The position numbers and the translations under genes were made by a program. Positions 55,661 to 64,000 of a DNA stretch of 64,000 bases are shown piece by piece (within the stretch, counting starts at the first letter, position 1; each line of letters opens with the position of its first letter). The notes under the pieces are model-generated. The model was not told where the DNA came from, did no database searches, and saw only the letters and a list, made by a program, of their open reading frames with translations. The stretch spans positions 47,857,715-47,921,714 of the forward strand of contig OX421497.1 in NCBI GenBank assembly GCA_949126835.1, in the 5' to 3' direction. This DNA is from Anisus vortex (Eukaryota; Mollusca; Gastropoda; Planorbidae).

Positions 55661-56714
55661 TTTATGGTGGACTAATAAAACAAACCGTACACTTTTGCTT
55701 CATTGTTTTGAATGTCAACGTTTTCCATAAATGCAAAAAGCCCCTATACAATCTTACTAATTTCTAAATATCGGAACCACTTACTGTGAAACTAATTTAA
55801 AAAAACGGGAAATCTCGTAACTAAAAATAAACAAATATGGGGTCGTAAACACGCACTGGTCGCGAAAGTTGAAGAGAGGCAATAACATAAAACATGCAAT
55901 TGTATACCAAGGGGGCGGAGCCAAACGGACTGCAGAGGCGTATCCAAAGTGTCAGGAACGTTAAATGCACAGGAGAGGTGGGGTGGGGAGGTGTCATACA
56001 TACTGCACGTCTAGACTGTGTTGGGTCTGAGTCGCTTCCTGTGTGATCTACGCGCGACACAAGCTCATTTCAGCATGTCTAAGAAGAAAAAAATATTGTG
56101 AGACCTTCTTTATTTTTTTGGTGTTCCAGTTTTGTCCAGTATGTCTGCCACTGCTAGTTTATGGGTAGTTTGAGGGATGGACCAAACAATGTGACCAGGA
56201 ATTGACCGGAAATGATATTTTGTCCGTCTATTTTTATTTTTTCTTGTCAACGGGTCACAGTTTAGATTTGCCAGACCCTCTTTCATTTCATGCCCCGTTG
56301 TGTGTGTGTGTGTTAGTTTGGGTTCTCCGGGAGACAACTCTATCAACAGAGGGCGTTGTGAGCAGACGAGATGTCGCTACATACTGCCACAGTTTATTGC
56401 CCAGAGTTTGCTAGGGTTAAAGACTAGTTAGGCAAGGGATGGGAATTGGTTACTGGTCAGCCTGCGAAATGTGGCTTAAGTGTTGTTTTACTAGCAGAAG
56501 GTCAGCAGGTTAAGATGAGGATCCCTCCGGCCTCAACCAAAGTCAATTGAAATTAGACAATAAGCTGGGTCAGTTTTCTTACAGTTACCTTGACCTCAAA
56601 ATGTCAACTTTGATAAATATGTGTCAATTTGTGTGTTGACGTCCATGGATTTGTTTAAGAAAAAAATATTTTTGATTCTTTTTACTTGTCCAATATTTTA
56701 TATTATTTTAGATA
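55661..56714. other. Unique intergenic sequence
   Basis: No exon recognised. The segment 56583-56650 repeats 52162-52229. Confidence 0.4.
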
Positions 56715-57200
56715 TTATACTATACACACTCCTTCTATCAAGAAGATTATTGCGTCCTACAGTCATCCGTGGTCCGAGTCTAGTTTTTCATTTTGATTAG
56801 GGTTTCTTAAATAATGTTAGATTACTGGTTTTCCTGGTTTGGTCAGGTAGCCCATTCCATGCCCGAATGTCACTTGGGAAGAAAGAGTACTTATATTTGT
56901 TCTCGCATAAGGAATAAGGAAAGTGTTTTTGTCTTTATGTTTATCTGAGCATTGCAACAGGTTGTTATTGTGTTGTATTTCTAAATGTCTAAATTAGAGT
57001 TTAATGCATTATGTATTATTCATACTTTACTCTTTGCCTTTCTGTCCTCTAGTGTTTCTATATTTAATGATTTAACTATTGGTGTTACTCTTGTGAAATG
57101 TGAATATTCGCTCTTTATGAACTTTGCAGCTCTTTTCTGAATTTGTTCTAATTTTTTTAATGTGTTCTTTAGTTGATGTGTTCCATACAGATGCTGCATA
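56715..57200 (-). mobile_element. LINE 3' end, long antisense copy
   Basis: Full C-terminal region of the common family on the minus strand: reversed CCATTCCATGCCCGAATG, TTTAACTATTGGTGTTACTC and the 3' UTR with CAGTCATCCGTGGTCCGAG. Confidence 0.75.
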
Positions 57201-57221
57201 TTCTAGTTACTTAGGTCTAAC

Positions 57222-57425
57222 TAAAGAGAGATACAGAGAACTAGTGAACTCTAATAATGTTTGAAAACAATCAGAGAACCGCGATAAGGTTTTCGAAGCC
57301 TAAAATGGGCCAAAAGTCTGAGAAGAATCCTAAATATCGAATGGCAGGACACAATTCCAGACTCTGAGGTACTTGCCAGGGCAGGACTCTCTAGCATACA
57401 CACAAGGCTGATGCAGCAGGGTATT
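57222..57425 (+). pseudogene. LINE RT C-terminal fragment, another family
   Basis: Reads LKWAKSLRRILNIEWQDTI, then PDSEVLARAGLSSIHTRLMQ. The block ILNIxWQDxIPDxEVLxRAG is diagnostic of LINE ORF2 C-termini of the type also seen at 11140. It sits between an antisense LINE and a SINE. Confidence 0.7.
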
Positions 57426-57567
57426 TTGTACGCATGCCCAGACTGTCGGCTCTCAAATAGGTCTGTTAAACCTAAGCCATTTAAGGATAAGGTAATGTTT
57501 TTTTTAATGCTTATAAAACAACGGAAGAGCCTATATCTAGGCCGCAAAAATCTTCTGTTTAGTAGGA

Positions 57568-57729
57568 CCGACAACCGACAAGTCGCGGGTTCTATCCCTG
57601 CCGCCGACCGATCCCTGTCGTCCTGCAGGAGTTTTGGGCCTTGTGGACGTAATAATATCAGCGCACTGAGGATGCTAAAATAGCATGGAAAGAAGCCCTA
57701 TGCAAATAACCATTATCATTATTATTATT
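57568..57729 (+). mobile_element. SINE family A, 5'-truncated
   Basis: CAAGTCGCGGGTTCTATCCC, GATCCCTGTCGTCCTGCAGG and ATGGAAAGAAGCCCTATG, ending in an ATT microsatellite tail. The A box is missing. Confidence 0.75.
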
Positions 57730-59038
57730 AAATATTAGCATTTAGCATTTACCAATTGTGTGCGGGACTGATACATGGATGTAAATTGTCACATAAATTT
57801 AAATAATCTTTTATTTAATTAAGGGACACTTAAACATTTAATTTTTAGAATAACCGACCAAGCATTATACAAAAAGTTGAAAATATAACAAAAGTATAAA
57901 AAGGCATTTCTTTATATAGGCCTAAATTATAAATGTAAAAAAATATGTGATGTCTGACCTATTGCTTAACATGCAGACGACAAGATCAAGCCTTACAACT
58001 CGCGCCACATTCTCAGTTTTGACAGTTATTGTCGTAAAAAGCCCCCCCCCCCCTTTTCTTTTTTCTCATTCGCCAAGCCAGCTCGAGCTATCATCTCGAT
58101 TATGTATTGTGTTCAGATTGTGTAGCTCCGGTTTGTCCTCACTAAGCTCATCCTTCTTTTTTTACATTTTATTCAAATTTTTTTTTAATTGTGTTGTTTT
58201 TTTCTTAACCCGCTCTCTTATGTCGAGGTGTCGTTTTACTTGCAGTAAATATAAAACTGGCTACCTCCTGCTACGAGCGTCTTATCCACCTCTACACACA
58301 CACACTACAAGACTGTCCGCTGGATCTTCAGCCTTTTCCCTCCATTATCCGGTGAGTTTGAAAGCAAGTAGGCCTAATGTAGCAAATAATTTCAAGACGC
58401 GATAGCGTTTTCTAGACTTGCAGCCAAGCGAAAAAAAAAACCGGGCGCCTCCCTCTCCCCACACTTTTCCTCATATCACAAGCAGAAGCTAGCCGCGGGG
58501 GGCAGAAGATCAGGTTGGCGCCGAATTCTGATACTCCGATTTATAGACTTGAGAAATTACAAATAAAAATATTACAGAATTAAAAAAATAAAAGTTATGG
58601 ATATTGTTTACTAGCTTTTGAAAATAGTTTCGTACAAAGTTCCATAATCCGGGCATTTCTTTTCATCGTCTGCATGTCTGGGTTAAAAAAAACATATCTA
58701 AAATGGAGGGAAAGGTAGAGAAAACAACGAAACAAAGTGTATGACAATAGATGTTAAAACTATACGTTCTAAGTTCTTAATCCAGTGCGATCAATTTTAA
58801 TTTCATACTATTTCAGCAGGCTAAGAAAATGTACAGAGAATTTATCCTCTCATTTATTGGATTGGGAAAAAATATCATTCAATGCCTAACTAATCTGTGT
58901 TTTATTGTAAAACTTGTTTCATATTTGTGTAACTTTTTCCTATCTTTCTCTCTTCTCTCTCTTTCTCTCTCTCTCTCTTGCTCTCTTGTTGAGTATGATA
59001 CATAATTCATTACATAACTATCTTTCTAAGTAGGCCTA
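57730..59038. other. Unique intergenic sequence
   Basis: AT-rich apart from 58020-58520. A CT run lies at 58948-58985. No exon recognised. Confidence 0.4.
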
Positions 59039-59310
59039 CACCATTCAAACAACTTTCTTGTCTAGCACACTATTTAAATAACTCTTTTGTCTAGTACACT
59101 ATTCAAACAACTTTCTTGTCTAGTACACTATTCAAACAACTTTCTTGTCTAGACCATTGACATTTTTTAGGTCTAGAACACTATTAAAACAACTCTTTTG
59201 CCTAGTACACTATTGAAACAACTTTTTTCACGAACATTATGAAAAACCCTTTTATTTCTGAATACTCTTACACTATTAAAACCATTTTGTTTTGTCTACA
59301 ACACTATTCA
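59039..59310. repeat. Degenerate ~29-bp tandem repeat
   Basis: Imperfect units of CTAGTACACTATTCAAACAA plus CTTTCTTGT. Two central units are near identical and the rest are diverged. Confidence 0.75.
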
Positions 59311-59837
59311 GACACTATTTCCACTCTTTGTCCACTGGACATTAATCCAGGAACTTGTGGAACTAGAAGTCGTTTTTGTGTCTTGCCGTTTTAATGAGTA
59401 AGCTTAAATCAATGAATGGCCTTCTCAAGACAAGCTTATTGATGCATAACATTTTGTATTGCCACTCCAACCGTGGTCGTTTTAATCCACCATTTCTTCG
59501 GTCGTCCTTAGATATATCCAGCAATTCCTGCTATGGTCTAGTCCGGCATTTCGGTCAGAATTTTAAAAACTCACCGTTTTGCAAAACACTTTTGAAAAGC
59601 CTTGCCATTCTTTCATATTCATTGAGTGTGGCAGTTTCTTAAAATCTTAACATTGCCAGTATGGACTTTTTGTTTATGTATTGGCTTTTTTTTATACTTC
59701 TAGTGAAATATTATCTTATTGTCTATGCAGACATTTTCTTCTTGATCACTGTCTGGAACATGGGATTACACAAACAAACCAATGCATTGTTTTCACTTTG
59801 GATTCTTCACTCAAAACCCTTGCTAGTCTTAACAGAT
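59311..59837. other. Unique sequence
   Basis: One short plus frame (59376-59642) without recognisable similarity. Confidence 0.3.
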
Positions 59838-60125
59838 AAGTAAAGTACCCCTTGGTATCAAACTGATCAAAGGGCTGGTCAAGCAGCGTTCACTAGTTTC
59901 TGTGGCCACGGCATACGAGGGGATGTGTGGCCAGCACAATGCCCAGCCGCCTTTACTTTTACCTTTACCTCCAATTAGTGCCAGGTAGCCCATCAGAGCT
60001 GGGTAAACTCAGGGGCACTGTCAAGTCCCAGGAAAAAATCCTAGCTTGCACTAGGATTCGAACCCATATCCTTCGTATCGACAGACGAACGCGCTGCCGC
60101 TCGACCACCATGGCCCATAGTCTTA
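59838..60125 (-). mobile_element. SINE family B, near-complete antisense
   Basis: AGTACCCCTTGGTATCAAAC (reversed tail), CCAGCACAATGCCCAGCCGC, CCCATCAGAGCTGGGTAAAC, ACTAGGATTCGAACCC (reversed B box) and GCGCTGCCGCTCGACC (reversed A-box region). Confidence 0.8.
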
Positions 60126-60154
60126 ACAAATGGTTCAGTAAAAGTTGATGGGTG

Positions 60155-60300
60155 TCACAAACCACAGGCACACACTAACACACAAGTACAAACACCGACA
60201 CACGAACAAACACACTCGCAAACACACCACAAACAATCGCTAACATACACATACACATTTACACACGGAAAAACGCACACACAAACAAACTTACACACGC
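60155..60300. repeat. CA-rich low-complexity tract
   Basis: Irregular ACACACAAACA-type sequence. Confidence 0.8.
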
Positions 60301-61000
60301 AGAGTCAAGATGACATATGCAGGCACTTGACCTTGATATGATTCATGTAGTATCGTCTGCTGAACATCAAACGTGGCATGAAAGAGGTAGGGCCGGGGGT
60401 GGGAGGAGGAGTCAACCCAGAGGAAGGAAAGTTCAAAGACTTGTATCAGTTCCTTCTAACCGCCATAAGGTAAAAAGAAAACATTTCAACGTGCAGCCAT
60501 ATGGAAGTCCCCACCATCATCAGGAATTGGCGCCGACACTAAATGAACCGGAAACTGCAATGGGGCGACCAGAAGGACTGTCCACATTGTCCAGAGAGAG
60601 AGAGAGAGAGAGTGACCAAAGGTCACTTTGACTCCATGTCGCATTGAAGTCTTCGCTGTATTCAGGCCACCCCCCTCGGTCATATGACCATAGTTATAAC
60701 ACCTGAAAAGGTTGTGCAAACTCCCAAATTAGACCACGTCTCTTGACCGCGCTGTCCAGTTGGTTGTCAATTTTCTTCTGTGTGAAGTTTTCCCTACAGA
60801 AAGTGACCAGTGACCAGAACTGAATGTAATTCAAAACTTTCCGGAATTTCACACTTTTCGACATTTGATTCATTTTTAACTTCGAAGCCCTCCCCCCCTC
60901 CCTTCCCACAGTTCTACTAAACCTTTACGGCAGATGAGGCATACATGTGTCTCTTTGGCTCTTCTTAAAAAACACCTCTATATAATGCATGTCTCGTCTT
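60301..61000. other. Unique sequence, moderately GC
   Basis: No exon recognised. The complex stretch 60430-60700 ends in a GA run at 60593-60611. Confidence 0.4.
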
Positions 61001-61322
61001 CTGTATGTTCTATATTCTGTATGTTCTATATTCTGTATGTTCTATATTCTGTATGTTCCATATTATGTATGTTCTATATTCTGTATGTTCCATATTCTGT
61101 ATGTTCTATATTCTGTATGTTCTATATTCTGTACGTTCTATATTCTGTATGTTCTATATTCTGTATGTTCTATATTCTGTATGTTCTATATTCTGTATGT
61201 TCTATATTCTGTATGTTCTATATTCTGTATGTTCTATATTCTGTATGTTCTATATGCTGTATATTATATATTCTGTATGTTCTATATTGTGTATGTTCTA
61301 TATTCTATATGTTCTGTATTGT
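61001..61322. repeat. 16-bp tandem array, about 20 units
   Basis: The unit is GTATGTTCTATATTCT with few variants. It is open in all three plus frames, hence several overlapping Tyr/Cys-rich spurious frames. Confidence 0.96.
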
Positions 61323-61744
61323 GAAGGATGACACATTCGCCAGTTCGTCATGTTGTGTGGGTTTGTGTGTGTGAATGTGTGTGCGATGAGCTGCATGGGA
61401 GCCGCTTTAACGTAACGGGGTTGTTAGGGACAGGGGCGGTACCGGGTGAGGGGATTAACGGGGACCAGCGTGAGATTTACCGGCAGGATTATGATAGAAG
61501 GAGATAATGGCCACGTGATTTATGACGTCACGGCTGAGTATATTACAATGGTGACTTTTTCCCTTTTTCTTCGCTTGACTTGAAACATATACCAGCAATT
61601 ACCAGTGGTGTCGGGGGGGAGGGGGGGAATATGGCACAAAACCTTTAAAAATTAAAACAAAAAACGGATGTTGGAATCTATTTGAATACGATATATATGT
61701 AATAGTCGAATATATGTTGGTGTGTGTGAGGGAGAGGGTGTAGG

Positions 61745-61905
61745 GCGTGGAATGGGTTGCCTGAACAAACCAGAAAAAAACAGTAACTTAACATTATTTA
61801 TAACACTAATATAGCAGGGCTAGACTCTTACCACGGATGTGAGTAGGACGCAATAATATTCTTTATTGAAGGAGCGTCTGTAAAGTATAAGATAAGATAA
61901 GGTTA
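61745..61905 (+). mobile_element. LINE 3' end
   Basis: GCGTGGAATGGGTTGCCTG, the 3' UTR ACCACGGATGTGAGTAGGAC, and the tail GTATAAGATAAGATAAGG. Confidence 0.75.
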
Positions 61906-63119
61906 ACAAGATAGATAAATAGATGGACAGATGCATAGACGAATATACGGATTGACGGGCAGGCGGTTAAACGGATACATGGACAGAAGATTAGATGGAG
62001 AAATGGATAGATGGTTAGATATAAGGATGCTTAGATGGATGTCTTGATAGATAGTATCCAGATGGATTAGTGTTATCGCCAATTATTTTATCTTCTTCAA
62101 TTTCACCTCATTATTTCTTTCAACGTCTGGATGAACAATAACAATTATCTGGTATAATTTACGGTCCCCCTTTTTTCTTGTTGTTGTTGTTTAGCCACAC
62201 AATCTACTCGAATATCAGACGCGTCGCCATTTCAGCGCCCCCCCCCCTCCCCACCGCCCCTTAACACCCGACTTTATCGTTCCCCATTTTCTCCCAGAAA
62301 TCCCTAAATCATGCTATTTGACACCCAGAGGACAACAACAAAAAAAAACTCTACTGGGAGGGGGGGGGGGGAATAATGCAAGGAAACTTATAATTCATTA
62401 TGTTGATGTGAGTGTGTGTGTTGTGTGTGTGTGGAGGTTTGTGTGGGCGGTGTGTGTGAGAGGGGGTATGTTCTTTCTTTCGCGTGATGCCCTTATTTTG
62501 GAAGCCTATCCCATAGAGCCGAACACAAAACGAGGCAAACCGCCCGGACCTAAGAACAGAGGGGGGGTGGGGGTGCAGGGGATAAACGGGGGGCGGGGCG
62601 CGTCGAGAAAAGTGTGGTGGTGGGTGGGGGCGGGAGTAATGGATGAGGCTTCGGGTGTCCGTGTGAATCCTCCGCGGGGCGCCGCAACACTGTGCTCGCG
62701 GCGAGGGGGCGGTAGATAAAGCGAGGACAGGCAAGACATAAGTTTTTTTGGGGGTGAACTCTAGCGTTAGCGTATACGGCACACACACACATACACACAC
62801 ATACACACACATACACTGTAGAAAAACCTGAGAGACCGATCCGCCAGGCTGTGAACCCTCCTGCCCCGTGTTTGAAAGCATGGAGTCACCGGGACAATGT
62901 GGGGGCAACCGATGCCATCGAGCCCTCAAGACAAACAGCGCCCTCTGTGGGGGGGTCAGCCCGTATAGAGCTTACCAAACGTAAAATTACTTGCTTTTTA
63001 GTTGTGTAAATCTGATAATAAATACGCTAAACCGCTAAGCTCACTAAACATAAGCCAGCTCGGCTCGAAACAGACAAATAACACTGTAAAAAAAAAAATA
63101 ATTCATATGCAAGGATTGC
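61906..63119. other. Unique sequence, GC-rich between 62220 and 62960
   Basis: Decayed GATG/GATA at 61910-62060, G-runs at 62358 and 62560-62600, GT and CA runs at 62410-62460 and 62778-62818. The segments 62640-62720 and 62820-62960 are complex but show no recognisable exon. Confidence 0.4.
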
Positions 63120-63165
63120 TTCTATTCGATTGGCATTCGGACATGGAATTGGTTACCTGAACGTG
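63120..63165 (+). mobile_element. LINE C-terminal scrap
   Basis: GATTGGCATTCGGACATGG and TTGGTTACCTGAAC match the IRAWNGLPE block of the common LINE. Confidence 0.5.
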
Positions 63166-63372
63166 GAATTTGAGCTTGTTCAGCTCAGCAGCCAAATCGA
63201 ACCTCCGAAAAATAGACCAAGTTCAAAACCAATCAGCTTCCAATCATAACAGGAGCAATGAAAACTAATCCAATCAGAGCAATGGAGTCTACACTGATGT
63301 AGGCGCGAGCATCCTCATAGAGTGGTTTAACAAAGAACACATAGAAAAAGCAACTGCAACAGGCAGCCTTCT

Positions 63373-63700
63373 GTATGGCAGACCATCATGCCAATTTGCT
63401 GTATCTGTTTTCACAAGTATGGCATTCCATCATGGCGATTTGCTGTATCAGTTTTCACACGTATTGTGTACCATCTTTGCAATTTGCTGTATCAGTTTTC
63501 ACAAGTATAGTGTACCATCTTTGCAATTTGCTGTATCAGTTTTCACAAGTATAGTGTACCATCATTGCAATTTGCTGTATCAGTTTTCACAAGTACGGTG
63601 TACCATCATGGCAATTTGCTGTATCTGTTTTCACAAGTATGGCAGACCATCATGGCAATTTGCTGTGTCTGTTTTCACAAGTATGGTGTACCAACATGCC
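63373..63700. repeat. 44-bp tandem array, about 7.5 units
   Basis: The unit starts TTGCTGTATCAGTTTTCACA and is 44 bp. Units vary at ATGGCA/ATAGTG and in the CATCATGG/CATCTTTG spot. Confidence 0.95.
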
Positions 63701-64000
63701 TATTTTCTATATATTTTCAATCTGACATAAATGACAGCCGTATCATCTAATACCTAAACTTTTAACTCAAGTGCTGCCTCAGAAAAGCAACACCTTTCTT
63801 GTTAACAGCATGGGACACTTTACAAGATTTTTGGTTCAATCAAGCAGAACGACCCCTAAGAAAGACGAGGGAAGGGGACGGGGGAGCGAAGAGCGAAAGA
63901 AGGGTATAGAAAGAAAAAAGAGAAATAAGGGGGGGGCGTGATATGCAGTGGCGGGATGCTCCCTCAGTCTAAGAAAATATGTTTTCTCGAGTCCTGAGCC
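63701..64000. other. Unique sequence to window end
   Basis: Purine-rich 63860-63940. No exon recognised. Confidence 0.4.

Noticed and set aside
60934..61374. Three overlapping Cys/Tyr-rich plus frames
   Set aside because: All three frames of the 16-bp array are open. No signal for translation in any one.
62351..62929. 192-codon minus frame in the GC-rich block
   Set aside because: Pro/His/Arg-rich low complexity with CA-repeat translation; overlapping frames in other phases are similar, so no coding bias.

Overview
The window is animal nuclear DNA. It is AT-rich and very repeat-dense, with one convincing intact protein-coding gene in 64 kb. Non-LTR retrotransposon fragments, tRNA-derived SINEs, hAT, Harbinger-like and Kolobok-like DNA transposons and a dozen mini- or satellite arrays exclude a prokaryote. 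The only intact gene, an intronless rhodopsin-class receptor of 339 residues on the minus strand (13653-14672), resembles the lineage-specific chemosensory-like receptors of heterobranch gastropods. A mollusc, probably a gastropod, is the best guess, but the taxon is inferred and not shown.

Layout. 0-4.5 kb: a tRNA-derived SINE, an assembly gap beside a GA microsatellite, and a hAT relic broken by a SINE with an 11-bp target-site duplication. 4.7-12.4 kb: an 18-bp satellite followed by a 42-bp satellite. The second is split by a 2.9-kb hAT element (9075-12009) that carries a transposase C-terminus relic, a fragment of another hAT, a SINE piece and a LINE reverse-transcriptase pseudogene. 12.6-18.9 kb: SINE, small hAT MITEs, the receptor gene, a LINE 3' end, a 31-bp array containing repeated CRE-like octamers, and a THAP-bearing relic. 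21-29.5 kb: a MITE with long inverted repeats, a LINE end, then five arrays in a row (units of 56, 38, 25, about 22 and 60 bp). 30.7-34.4 kb: two hAT MITEs with perfect 8-bp duplications, LINE ends, and an inverted pair of SINEs meeting at a GC-rich palindrome. 36.3-36.8 kb: a 16-bp array with five-unit higher-order structure.

38.1-46.1 kb is the most informative stretch. One LINE copy was split by a hAT element, which was then hit by a second hAT, a TATA-ended MITE and a TTAA-flanked THAP element. The MITE was hit by a Harbinger-like element, that by another hAT MITE, and that by a SINE. Target-site duplications and intact sister copies in the same window let the order be read directly. 46.3-64 kb: one more hAT MITE, more LINE and SINE pieces, small arrays, and several GC-rich unique stretches with no recognisable exons.

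There is no operon-like organisation and no CRISPR array. Almost every long open frame in the arrays follows from a repeat unit that lacks stop codons.
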